Below are positions 11,166 to 22,577 of a stretch of 64,000 nucleotides of DNA, piece by piece (the first letter of the stretch is position 1; every line of letters starts with the position of its first letter). The position numbers and the translations under genes were made by a program. The notes below the pieces were generated by a model. It did no database searches and was not told the origin of the DNA. It was given only the letters and a program-made list of their open reading frames with translations. The stretch covers positions 806,001-870,000 of the forward strand of contig CM065320.1 in the NCBI GenBank assembly GCA_033032175.1. Reading direction: 5' to 3'. The stretch comes from Saturnia japonica (Eukaryota; Arthropoda; Insecta; Lepidoptera; Saturniidae).

Positions 11166-13035
11166 TATTCTGAAATAAATAACAAAAATGTATAAGACAA
11201 TTAGATGCAAATAAACTTAACGCAAGTTAAGTAATTTTTGTATCCGAACAGTGAATAATTCACAACAATAGTAATTGAGCTCTTATCAATAGCTTATATC
11301 TCACGTTGGTGTTAAATCTTACATTCTAGTTTCACGACATAAATCGAGAGTCAGATGCAGGCGGCGCGGCGCGGCACGGATATACAGGCTCATCTGTCAT
11401 GAACTAGACAACTAATTTGTCTGCCGTGTGAGCGATACTGAATTGCGACTGCTGAATTTTGAGAAGGAAATATATCTCGACGGATTTTAAACGTGGTTTC
11501 ATGCCAAATCGTGCAGCACACGATTTCACGAGTAAATAACTTTGAATATGATCCTTTTCACCTAAACTGGTAGAATTATATAAAGATGCTTGCATCTGAG
11601 TGGGCAAACACAACAAGTAAACGTTATTTGATTTAAATATTTACATTAACTAGATTAATATTAATCAAACGATTTTACTTTTTACTGGACTACGGTAATG
11701 CCAAAAGGAAGGGTTATGTTTGTACTAGCAGTTATGTATGTTTGTATTTACTTGTATTCCGCAGTAGAACTTAAACTTCTCATCCAATTTTGATGAATGA
11801 GATGTCAATCAATTTCGTTATTATTGTCCAAGTGAAATACAGGGTACATTACGAACAAGATCAATATGGCGGATGTTATATCTCACATATCACGTATCCA
11901 AAAAAATGGGTCTCTGTTTTTTTTTTGCTATTATATCAAGTTATGTGTCAAATGAAAGATGAGAAAATTCTTAGTTCATTAATATATCACATATTAAATA
12001 ATATCTGGATGACCTAGCTTTCAACGATATCTTAAAAAGCAAAAAGAAATCATTATTCAAATTTTAAAAATCATCCAAGTCATTGGAGCCGTTTCCGAAA
12101 ACTCGATTACATATATATATGTGTGTGTTTTATGTACGAACTTTTAAAATTTATTCTTTTGTTTCGACTATACTACTTTTTAATATACCTAAAGCAATAT
12201 ATTTTTTGAAATATAAAGACGTATAGAATACTCTGTACTCGTTATAAGCAATACAAGTTCAGTCTAGCATAGTGACGTATATTTCCAATTTCAATTTTCA
12301 CTACGAAACACGTCGTTTGTAATATAACTTCACGATGTCACACACTCGCACTGTATTTCGTCACATGAGCAAATAAAATAACGAAAATAACTACCTATCT
12401 GAGAAGAATTTATGCTTTTGAAATTCGAATGGGTTATGAAAATTTATAATTACAAAGCGTTTTAATATTGAATAAAATAATTTTTCCTTTGGTATTTCAG
12501 TTATGTATATTCTTCTTACCAAACCCTTTCAACTGTTACCGATATCGTGGAGTTGCATATAAAAATAACTGACCCGCCATATTGTATTTAGAATGACGTC
12601 ATTTAGCTAACCATACATTGTCATCCAAACTAAAGATTATGCATAATTTTAGCTTATTCAATTTTGGACAACAGTTTTAAAATTTAGTTGTAAGACTTGA
12701 TCCATACTAACAATGCAAGTCAAATATAAGCTTGTGAATTAAGTATACCGAGATGAGTTGTGTTGGTATAATACATGACACGCCAATGAGGCTTAATTAA
12801 TCTGCAATTAAAAAAAAATTAAATCTATCGAGTGCCATGTGTGGACCATTATTAATAATTATTAAAAAATCATTCTTCTGAAATACGCTTAACATTGTAT
12901 ATATCTGAATCTCTTTTAAAATATAACTAGTTGTTCCGTGCAAATATTTGAAATATTAACCCTTTGACTCCCTTATATAACAAAAATGTACATGAAATTG
13001 GCATATATGCCATCCGCGGGAGCTAAGGTTAGAAT
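11166..13035. other. AT-rich noncoding stretch
   Basis: Contains a small CpG-rich patch at 11,355-11,380 (GGCGCGGCGCGG) and a TA/TG microsatellite near 12,110-12,130. The frame at 11,790-12,017 is AT-biased with no recognised domain. Nothing else stands out. Confidence 0.45.
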
Positions 13036-13735
13036 GTTTTTTTATTTTTTATTTTGGCTTTCTGTCTATGTAGGAAATTTGGCCAATGTCAAGTGTGACA
13101 AATACACATTATAGAAATTATTTGCCAAGTGTTCGGTGTATTGTAAAATTATTTTGTGAGAAAAACCCATATTAAGGATACATTGACACAAAATAAAACA
13201 GTCATAAATTTATACATAATATTTGTCATGAGAACTAAAGGGGTAATATAAAACTACATATGTTAAACATATATATAAAAAGCATAACTATAATCTATAT
13301 GGACATAAACAAAGGACACATTAGAATTTTATATTATTACGATAAATAAAGACACTAAATATTTCAATAAAAGTAGAAAACACATAAGTAAGTGACAATA
13401 GAAGGAAAATAAATATTACAAGGAAGTAGATCATATAAGGAACAAGATAGTTTGGAAAATTAAAAAATATAATGTGATCCACGGATCGCTCGTCAAGACC
13501 GCACTCACACAGAGAGTGATCACGGACATGTATTTACGCGAGGAAAACAGGAGAGCATAAATGGCCTAAACGAAGACAAATAATAGCAGAAGTAATCCAT
13601 CTGTGGGGATCTTTAAATTTAAGGACCAGCTTAGCAGGCAGGTTATGTTGGATACTTTTATAATATTTGGCCTTTAATGACTTAGAGTTTCATCCACATA
13701 TCTTGCCATGACTGAAAAAGTTGTATTTAATCGAT
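13036..13735 (-). pseudogene. jockey-type LINE, C-terminal ORF2 fragment plus 3' UTR
   Basis: Read on the minus strand, an open stretch from about 13,690 down to a TAA at 13,321-13,323 encodes the end of a non-LTR retrotransposon polyprotein. Visible parts are 'KYYKSIQHNLPAK', 'SAIICLRLGHLCSPVFLA' and a Cys/His motif 'LCECGLDERSVDHI' (13,472-13,512), then a hydrophobic tail ending in NNIKF. These match the segment after the RT in jockey-like elements of Lepidoptera. A stop interrupts the frame at 13,534-13,536 (after VFLA), and a frameshift lies near 13,695, beyond which 'SWQDMW' reads in another frame. The 3' UTR ends at an A-rich tail (13,035-13,055). The RT and endonuclease are absent: this is a 5'-truncated dead copy. 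Confidence 0.75.
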
Positions 13736-14199
13736 AGTTAAAATAAAATTATTTTGAACAACATCATCTTTTTAGATGTTGACAAAAGCTTCACTGTTCA
13801 CCTAAGATAAGATATATAAAATAACAAATAATATAGGTAAATGTCGAAATATCATACTTAAAAATAAATACCAGTAATCGTAAAAGAAAACTACATTTCG
13901 AACAGTTTTAAAATTGATTCCACACGTGATAAAATAGTAAACTTAAAATATAGTAGTGCTTCCTACACATATTGAATTGATAGCTGCCGGCACTCTATTT
14001 CCGAATAAAAAGATTTGCAGCGCTGTATGCACTCGGCTTCAAGCACCCAAGTCACATTCACTCCATCTTAAAACTGAATTTTTATTTGCCATTCAAGTGA
14101 TTGAAACGTTAAAGTACAATCTGTGGTCGTACCACTCAAATTTATACTAATATGTACCAAAGATCAGTAAATCAAGTGACCTGTGGTCTGTAACTAATA
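13736..14199. other. noncoding stretch
   Basis: A frame at 13,956-14,150 has more balanced codons than its surroundings but shows no domain or splice signal that I recognise. No gene is called. Confidence 0.4.
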
Positions 14200-14412
14200 C
14201 AAATAATGAATAATAAAGCTTTTTTTTGTATATTTATCGCCATTATCTGTGGAACTTCGGACCAGATTTGAAAAATTCTATCTGTATTTTATACCCTACT
14301 TATGGTGTAAAATTATAGGCTACCTAACATCACGCTATGGCCCGTACGAGTGGAGCAGAGACCGTAAACGTCAACCAGTCTGACAATCTGTAGGTAAGTG
14401 AATCTGTAAGGT
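14200..14412 (+). mobile_element. Helitron-like fragment, 5' and middle part
   Basis: Runs from 'aataataaagctt' through 'ggaccagatttgaaaaattct' to 'ctaacatcacgctatggccc' and 'gagtggagcagagaccgtaa', the same order as in the elements at 54,408-54,707 and, reversed, 37,413-38,762. It lacks a clean 3' hairpin and CTAG end. Confidence 0.5.
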
Positions 14413-16317
14413 GTAGTTAGTAAAATATAAATACGATAATAATAACAACAGTACATACACTTTTAACTTTGGCTTTTGTTTTTGCCAAATAAAATGTTAA
14501 CAGCTAAAATTAATTAGATAAAATCTAATTATTTACATAATTTAACTAATAGCCCATTTTTATTGCATATTTCGCATACTGATAAGTCAGTAGAAATAAA
14601 TTTACCTTGACAATACTTACACACTTGAAACTAATCTAAATAAGTTATAAAATTGCAAAACACTTTTATTGTCCAAATAATTTACTAACCGATTACATTT
14701 CCATATTAGGTTTAATAACTCGATTACGCAAATAGTATAATAATATACATTTATAATATCTAGATCATTACCTTGAAAACAAGATCAAAATGTAGGTTTT
14801 ACACGTAAAATTTTGCAACTGGTTCAAACTAGGCGAAAACTAATTGGCCGTAGGGTAATTACAAATTCCGGCAAGTTCTACTGCCAGTTATGGTCGAACG
14901 TTATAACCATCTGTTAAACAAAGGTTTAATGTTCATGGATTATCTCAAAAGCTAATTCAAAGACCCCGTGAAGTTGGAAGAGATGAGTTAAGTCACACTT
15001 CTCAAAAAAGTTTTAGGCATAGCGATAATTTTTCGTAATTAATTTATAAAAATATGTACAATGCTTATTTGTAAACTTAAGGAATGCATGTTATATTTGT
15101 TTTAGAGGTATACATTTTAAAGACATGGAAATATGCGACCAAAATAATCTATAATCAAATCACTTCCATTAGCAATTGCATTAAATTTGATAGTCGTACT
15201 TTCTACAACCTCCGGAATCTAATAATCAGTGTTTGATACAAAATTGAGTTACTTTTTCGTTTCTCATTAGAACTTATTAAACTAGTAGTTGCCCGAGGAG
15301 TAATTTAGGTTTGCCTAAAATTTTTGAAACAGAATAATTGGACTACTCTCATAATTTTTTCATAACTCGCTTAAAAAAGTGAAACTTCTAAACTTCTAAA
15401 ACATTTCGATTCATAATTTTAGGACGAAAAAAGCAAAAATTATAGCCATTCATTCATATTATAACACTTAAGTTTTAAATAATAAATCACAACATTCATA
15501 TTAATATATCAAAACGGAAAAAGGTGCTGAAAATATTTTTAGGTATAATACACGCAATAATTACTAGCTACAATAAGTTAATAAATATAAATTAACATTA
15601 ATATTATTGCCATATGCTGTATAGAAATACGCAGAATATAGAATTTCTGACAAATCCTTAATAATCATAAAAATAAGAGTAATTAAAATTATCTAAATCC
15701 ATAACAAAAGTTGGACATTGCTATTTTTGTTTCCATATAACTCATATAATTATAAAAACACTAAAACATAAATAGAGTATTCAGCCTAATTAGAATAGTA
15801 AGTAAAATCTGGCCGTTGTTAGTCGGTAAATTACTGCCCGGTATGAGTGAATTTGCACACGAGGTCAGCTTAGGTGTGGTGTATGAATACGCATTATAGA
15901 TGGTAAAATTTAATTTACAATGATATTAGCCTCAAAACCTAATTCAATTACATTGAATTCAAGACCTGATTCGTTTCGTTATTAATTTTAAATTAATTTT
16001 TGAATTCGTTATTATTTATTTGGTTGCTATGTTTATCGGAGGCTTGTTGACATTTGGTATCTTCGTAATAATCTATACAGTTTTCGCAAACGTACCTATA
16101 GATATGGACATCCGTTTTTATGATCCTACCTAGATATTTATTTGAAGCTGTCTCTGCTTTCTTATATCATTTAATTTATACTAGAATTCTTATTTTCTGT
16201 CTAGTAAAGGAGTTATCGAATTATTTTGCTGTTCAATTTTTGTATTTAGTACAACATATTTCTCACAATACCGGTATCAATAAAATATGATAATAAATTT
16301 GTCTTCCATATTTAACG
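14413..16317. other. AT-rich noncoding stretch
   Basis: Uniformly AT-rich, with stops in every frame at short intervals. No element recognised. Confidence 0.5.
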
Positions 16318-16465
16318 GGTGTTATGGATCTATACCTGCCTGGATCTCGACCACCATGTACATGGTGATAAAACCGTTACAATGATTCTATTTAGTTTGT
16401 CGCGTTTCGGATTCGGTAGCTGGATATTCATGTGCCTAAAGACTTGTAGATCGGCGACGGATTGC
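16318..16465 (+). repeat. dispersed repeat family 5, partial copy
   Basis: Carries 'gatctcgaccaccatgtaca', 'tggtgataaaaccgttac', and 'tttgtcgcgtttcggattcgg', close to the second unit of the copy at 48,975-49,090. Confidence 0.6.
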
Positions 16466-17365
16466 TGATCTCTCTGTGGACGCTATGCTTTTTTATTGTA
16501 CAATGCTTCATCAGATACAGAGTCTACTTTAACGAGCAACTACAAAAAAAGAACCAATTTTCAGTATAATAATGATCAATATGATACGCAGAGCTACCTT
16601 TTCATATGTTGTCAAACTGTAATGACGAAACACAAAAACACTCTGCTATACGAAATATATGTATATTTTCCATTATCGTTTAAAGAAACATGTATATCAT
16701 TACCAACAATTTTTATTTATCGTCCCAAGTGAGTGAAATGTAAGTCTGATAAGGAAATACAAATTCAGTGGAAACCTATTGGCCTTATAATTATTCTGTT
16801 CGACGTTTATTTATGGATCCACTCAATGATACTATTGATGTGCATAAATATAGTCTTTTAATAAGAAGATTTCTAAAGATTTGTATATTTTTTTGAAAAT
16901 AAATGTTCATAGTTTTCAACATCGAGAGAAAGAGAGAGAGAGATACGCCAATTTAAATCAATTTTTTTTCTATATAGAAATCACAAAAGTCATTTAACAA
17001 TAAAATGGTAAACAAACGCATACCGCGGAAAGCTTTCAAACAATTTTGTGCCCGATTCAATCCATTAGCAATCTAGCTAAATCTCGTGAACGGATTTATT
17101 TATGGAGCTTTTAGAATATTTGTAGCGTAACTGAACAATTTAGAATACTTTATGAGCCTAGTTTTCTAACCTGCCTTTTTCCTAAATTTATCTAGATAAT
17201 CAAATATGCATTAGGATGCTATTTAGGAATAGCATTCCACAGCGGAATATATAAATCATTTTGATACTCATTCAATGGATATTATATTATAATTGCATAA
17301 AATATTTTTAGCGTATTAATATTAATTTCTTACCTTGCAAATAGTAGAAAAGAGAAATAGCTTAG
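16466..17365. other. AT-rich noncoding stretch
   Basis: Contains a short (GA)n microsatellite at 16,924-16,942. The frame at 16,496-16,732 shows no domain. Confidence 0.45.
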
Positions 17366-17600
17366 GGATTTGTGTCTACTTGGGAATGTCCGACTAGTGG
17401 AATAACTCCACCATAAAGAGAATCTTAGTCAAATGATCTTGTGTTGAGTTCCTAGGGTGAGTAGGTTTTCCAGACCTTCTTGAAGGTAGCGGGGCTTAAT
17501 TAAGGTCGCCAACACGCTAGTAATACCTATAATATTTACAAGTATCCATAGGCTACAGTAGCTGCATACCTGCCATCAAACGGGCCGTATGGCCATTAGC
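17366..17600 (-). repeat. dispersed repeat family 3, copy 3
   Basis: Reverse-orientation copy, the most complete of the minus copies. It has 'gtctacttgggaatgtccga', 'gatcttgtgttgagttccta', 'ggtcgccaacacgct' and 'ataggctacagtagctgcat', ending at 'gccatcaaacgggccgtatg'. Confidence 0.65.
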
Positions 17601-17791
17601 CAGTTCAGTAATATTTAAAAGAAAACTGATTTTTTTTTATCTGTCAATGCTTGTAAGCACCAGCAGAAATGAATCTGGATATAGATGAGTATTCATTTTT
17701 TATGCCTCTTCGTAAGTTAATTATTACATTATAGAATTGAAATATGTGCCTTTAAAAATAAATAATGGACAAAGTTGAATTTGAAAAATAA

Positions 17792-17986
17792 TTAATCTAT
17801 AATTTGTTTCGTCCAAAACTTTGGGTGTAGGTCACCATACGCTTGCATGTGCCAAGAGAAACGGGCTTTAACGGTTGTATCACAGATATATTCCACACAT
17901 ACTAAGCTCGGAGCACAAAATGTAGGTACTGGCAACTCAAATTTATAGTACACGTGAACTATATCCCAAGAAAAGAACCACGAAGA
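17792..17986 (-). CDS. candidate terminal exon of an unrecognised gene
   Basis: On the minus strand a good 3' splice site (ccatttcaattttgcag, AG at 17,988-17,987) precedes 64 codons and a TAA at 17,792-17,794. The peptide is rich in aromatic residues and Cys. It starts SSWFFSWD, has three Cys in the middle (TFCAPS, VCVEYIC), then TTVKARFSWHMQ, and ends near PKFWTKQIID. The frame continues upstream as an open but AT-biased stretch, consistent with intron. GC is higher than in flanking DNA, and codons are more balanced than in neighbouring chance frames. I do not recognise a family, and no partner exon was found. It may be a real 3' exon, a pseudogene fragment, or part of an undescribed transposon. 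Confidence 0.3.
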   Translation of the reverse strand, partial: SSWFFSWDIVHVYYKFELPVPTFCAPSLVCVEYICDTTVKARFSWHMQAYGDLHPKFWTKQIID

Positions 17987-18029
17987 CTGCAAAATTGAAA
18001 TGGATTTCATAAAATGTAAAGACAAGTCC

Positions 18030-18860
18030 TTTTACAAAGATTTTATGGGAATGGCAATTTCTCTATCACAAAGGGAAAATATTTGAGAAGTTAAACAATT
18101 TATAGACTCGAATTATAGGATTTAAATTGTATTTGTAAAAGGCTCGAGGAACAAAGGAATCACTTCGGCGTAAGTAATGCAGTCTGACTGCATTAATAAA
18201 CTCCACCAAGTTTTTTGGCAACAAACTTGTTTGTTAGAGCTATGGTTAAGCCTTTAGTTCGAACTGGCTGTCGTAAAACGGTCTTCATTGTGGAACAATT
18301 AAACTTAAATTGGTATATAAGGAAGCTTATAAATGTTCTATGTTTTATTAATTACCTATATTGGAAATAGTATGGTGAAAGAAAATAAGTTATTATTTTA
18401 ACCTAAATAGAGATAACGATACAAATCAGTTTATTATTTTATTAAAGATATATCTTTTAGCGATATTGCTAATAAAGCATTAGCTATTAGTAACATTGCT
18501 CGTAAAGTCAACAACAATAAACAAAGTAATTCTTTAGTAGATGATATAATTAAACATTATTTGAAATGATAAAATAATATATTATGTAACTAGTTTCTTG
18601 AAAAGGGTTATATCGATTTATATTATATTTTGTATTTAAATAATGTTTTACCATCCAAGTTTACAGAGATAGTGCTTTTTAAAGACACCCAAGATAGTAC
18701 AAACAAAAAATCAATATTTCCTCTTTATAATATTGGTATAGACAATGAAACACATGTAACTCTTTTACTTTCAATTACTCGACAAACAAATCTATTTTTT
18801 TTTAAATACAATTCTGGTCAGAGTCTGTTCGATCCGGTCCACCACATAACAACTAGATGT
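18030..18860. other. AT-rich noncoding stretch
   Basis: No recognised element. The frame at 18,630-18,866 has AT-biased codons. Confidence 0.45.
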
Positions 18861-19030
18861 CGTTAGGGTTTTCTCACTTACGTGGTGGATATTGACGTGA
18901 CGCGGCGTTTGTCTTCCCGCCCACGATAACTTAAGTCTTCAAGGGAAAAGTGTATAGGCATAGGTAATCGCGATCCATCGTCGGCCTCATCTTCATTTAC
19001 CATCAGGTGACATTGAGGCCAAGTACTTAT
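18861..19030 (+). repeat. LINE/SINE-like 3' end fragment
   Basis: Moderately GC-rich block ending 'ttaccatcaggtgacattga', close to the 3' end of the SINE at 60,810-61,062 (gccatcaggtgagattctgg). The 5' part is not recognisable. Confidence 0.35.
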
Positions 19031-19107
19031 AAACAACAAAAAATGTTATAGTACAAATAAAATTACTCATTATTATGAATCGTATAATATGACTCGATGA
19101 AAATGAA

Positions 19108-19137
19108 AAATATTAATGAAACATTTCATTAATATTT
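19108..19137. repeat. perfect 14-bp inverted repeat
   Basis: AAATATTAATGAAA and its exact reverse complement are separated by two bases. Probably a decayed palindromic element; no terminator role is implied in a eukaryotic genome. Confidence 0.6.
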
Positions 19138-19626
19138 ATGGAAAATAAATCTCAATTTTCTTCCTTAACTTATTATTGTACATTGTACACTGTTTGAAAT
19201 GATAGGACAAACAAATTGCCGGAAATATTTGAATAAGAATGGGGCATTTTCGGGGACACTAATGTGCGAGGCGGGAAACCCAGTCGGTGAGGGTACCCTT
19301 AATATCTGTTTTATTTTTTCCGGATTTGTATGAACGGGGACAACAAACAGCGCTCCCTCTATCCGATTGTGGGGACGAGGCACGAAAAAACACGTTCACG
19401 CCCAATAACATTATTTTTACTCAGTTATTTTATGACTTTATTTGTCGACGGTTCTATCTCAGCTCCGGAAGTTATAGACAATTTTAGTTTTACCGTTATT
19501 ATCTCTCTAAAATACGTACAGATATTGTGATTGTGCACCGTGGTACATTTTTTTCTAGTATTTACTGGGTTAAATTAATCTGGCCTTCAAGTTGTTTTCA
19601 AGTGGCAAGAATGGCTAAATTCTTTT

Positions 19627-19888
19627 GAAGTAATGATGGCTCGATCGACGTGAGTTCGAATCCCTGGAGTGAGCCTGAGCTTTCGGTGATATAAAACAAC
19701 GTGATGAAACAATGGCTTGGTAGTAGAGAATTTTCCAATGGTAGCTAACAACACTCAATTTGAAAACCTGTCGCCAAAACCTATAGGTATGTTCCGGTTG
19801 CCATACTTTAGAGTCAGTTCCCCTGCTAAACTTATTAGCGTATCACCATCTCGGGACACATGGTCAGTTAAACATCAAGTGAAATTAT
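19627..19888 (+). mobile_element. tRNA-derived SINE, family 2, copy 1
   Basis: The head has 'aatgatggctcg' (A-box region) and a good B-box (GAGTTCGAATCCC). The body has 'ctgagctttcggtga', 'aacgtgatgaaac', 'cctgtcgccaaaacctatag' and 'gtatgttccggttgcc', and it ends at 'gtcagttaaacatcaagtga'. Five colinear copies lie in the window, all on the + strand. Confidence 0.75.
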
Positions 19889-21365
19889 AGTCATAACGCT
19901 AAACCTATACAGAATTTTAAAACAAATATATGACTTCACCACCAACACAATATAATATCATCCCATTAATACTCACGTCTCAGATCTACTGTATTCGAAT
20001 TCGTTGAAAACGTTTAGAAAAATACACGAAACCCCTAAATTCGGCGTATTTTATCATCGACTGTCTAACAAAAGGAACTTTTAAGCGATCCGAGGCCACA
20101 CGATATCACCGGATCGCTTACCACGTTTTCTTTCAATATTTCCCAATTTGATACGGTATTACGCTTCTCTCGGCGAGACAATAGAAAGTAATCGACAGTG
20201 ACAGGGGAGGGGCTAAATTTCGTTAAAATAAAAGCGTACAGAGAGCGTAAGATATAGCGCCTACGTGGTCGCCGTGAGATCCCGACCGCTCCTACAGTGG
20301 AGAATTGGAAAAAGCTTTTATAATCCGGCGCGTGACACACATGCTCAAGTGGTCATATCTTGGCGTACATACTCACATACCACGACGAAACGCCGCGCCG
20401 CGCCGCGCCGTATCGCATTGCGTCGCTCTTCGCCGCGCGCTAGAACCGGTCATAATTCTCTTTTTTTATCTAATATTTTATTATCTCGGTTATCTTGAAT
20501 CATTGTTTTTTTTCTGATTTTCTTATATACCTGTATAAAGTTTCGATGTAAAGGTTAATTCCTTTTTACTGAAAACTTAATAAATATCAATATGATATAT
20601 TATATAATTATACAATATGATATTTTTTAAGTTCTTTTTACTTATAATATCATTAAATCAGAATGAAGTTGCTTAAATAACTACTACAGAAAGTTTTGCG
20701 ATGATATACGAATTAATTAAAGAAAATAATGTTTGCCTAATTGAACGTGGGAATGTGTGGAATGAATAATTTATTGTACTATTTACAGTGCTACCCTTAC
20801 TTAGTTGAAGTAGTGCGGTAGTGCGTCACTTTGCATACATATAACCTTTACTACTTACCCAACTTTACCGATACGATTGGCATTAAAACTTGAATTAAGT
20901 TCGATAAAAAAAAAAATCAAGAACATTCAGTTAAAATTTCCGTAGCAAGTCATGTTTTACTATTATCTGAAGAAAATTATTAATATACTGAATCAGCCTA
21001 ATGTGACATTGTAAAATAGCTTCATCGTTCCTAAAATTACCACCGCCAACTTATGTTAGTGGCACTATAGTTCGTAAACTGGCGAGCTTAATGCTACAAC
21101 GTTTTATCTTGTTAACAAGTGGTACAGTGAAAGAAAAAGTATTATTACGTAGCTTAAATGAAAAAAAAATGCTATTTTAAAATACTACTGTTGTGTATGT
21201 GTGTGTATCACAGGCTCCGCACCCACTTACCTACTTGTAATACGTCCACTCACGTTAATGGCACTCGTGCAACTGTCGTGATGCCCTCGAGATAGTGTAT
21301 TGACTGTACTGTGTATGTATGTGTCTAGTTGTATGTACGTTTATATACCATAATATTAACTACCA
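19889..21365. other. noncoding stretch with a CpG-rich island
   Basis: GC rises at about 20,050-20,450, peaking in a GCCGC-repeated stretch at 20,393-20,412. A 10-bp hairpin (AAGCGATCCG, 20,083-20,092, with its complement at 20,110-20,119) lies at its left edge. The frames across the island on both strands look like products of high GC. A promoter or unmethylated island is possible, but no transcript is supported. Confidence 0.4.
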
Positions 21366-21367
21366 TC

Positions 21368-21585
21368 ACGCCTGTATCCCTGAAGCGTTAAGCAGAGGTA
21401 TGTATTTATAATGTATACCCATAGTTCGCCGGGTATAATATATATATTATGTTTTTAGGTCTCATATAATAGGGGGCCAAATTCCGAGGTACTACTGAGA
21501 ATTTCATAGAACTGGTACTCGTACCTCCCGAACCCAGGACCTCGAGCATTACAGTCACGCTTACGGCCACTAGGCTAATCAGTGA
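21368..21585 (-). mobile_element. tRNA-derived SINE, family 1, copy 2
   Basis: Same order as copy 1 on the minus strand: 'tagcctagtggccgtaagcg', a B-box-like 'ctgggttcgggaggtac', 'ttctatgaaattctcagtag', and the tail 'gggatacaggcgtga'. It has an internal TA-rich expansion and a deletion in the body. Confidence 0.75.
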
Positions 21586-22007
21586 GTATATTTTGGTATA
21601 AATATATACCAAAATACCATTTCCAAGTTATTGATTCTATTGGTATTTGCGGTTCTTTCATCTTATAGCGTGAAGTCAGGAGCGAGATCTATTTTAAGTT
21701 TGAGCGAAGCTGAACCCTACCATGTGAAAGTTATAGATAGCTATGTCCGTGCCGAAATACCAAATACAAAAAAAGTAAACATAAAACAAATGCAATAGGT
21801 GTTTGTAATATGATAATGATAAAAGTATCCTGGTTGATATTCAACAGATAAGAGCTTCGATACCTCAAGGCATTAGTCTTTCACGTTGTCATCGCACAAG
21901 CTCACGGAAAGCCTTCTTTTCACGCTACGCTAACACGGAGTAATGGATAACGTTACCGAACGAATTTAGCTGAAATAACTATATGATAAAATGTTTGGAA
22001 AATTTAC
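21586..22007. other. noncoding stretch
   Basis: No recognised feature. Confidence 0.4.
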
Positions 22008-22577
22008 CTAAATATTAGGGACGTACGAAGAATTCATAATTTGAATTATTCGCAAGGAATTGAATACTTATATTCGATTCGAAAAACAAAGCGAAAACGT
22101 TTAATGATTTGCAAGCTCCTTGAACAATTTGAAAATTTCGATTCAAACTTTAAATAGTTTTTTCATTATATAATATGACATATAACAAGACAATTTAAAA
22201 AAATTAGAAAACCTACTCCAATGTTTTCGAAGAGTTCCCTTTTGTATCTTCGAAGTTCAAAAGTTCAAAGTCCAATGCCAATGACATTAATATGTGGTAT
22301 ACACCCTTTAGGTATTCCCTATAAAAAGAGAACGAAAGTTTATATGAAATCCGTTATTTTTGAAGACAGATCTATGAAAATTGGTGTTTCGCAATTCAGT
22401 TAGAAAATAAAAAAGACAAGAAACAATTGAGGAAAGAGCGCTAGTTTTTTTTTTTTAAATATGGAATTAGAAACTTTCAAAATATTCGCAAATTGGAATT
22501 GTTCGATTAGAATTTTGAATGAAATAGTGATATTTGATTCGATTCGATTCAATCAGATAGCCAACCCTACTAAATAT
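22008..22577. mobile_element. hAT-like non-autonomous element with intact 8-bp target duplication
   Basis: The 554-bp element (22,016-22,569) is flanked by identical octamers CTAAATAT (22,008-22,015 and 22,570-22,577). Its ends are TAGGG at the left and CCCTA at the right. Both subterminal regions are rich in TTCGAATTC/GATTCGATTC-type motifs in inverted orientation. An 8-bp duplication with short TAGGG-like ends is diagnostic of hAT-type insertion. The internal open frame (22,221-22,403) shows no transposase motif, so this is a MITE or internally deleted copy. Confidence 0.75.

Noticed and set aside
20265..20517. Arg-rich frames in the CpG island as proteins
   Set aside because: They arise from the GCCGC repeat; the residues (Arg, Ala, Pro) are explained by composition alone.
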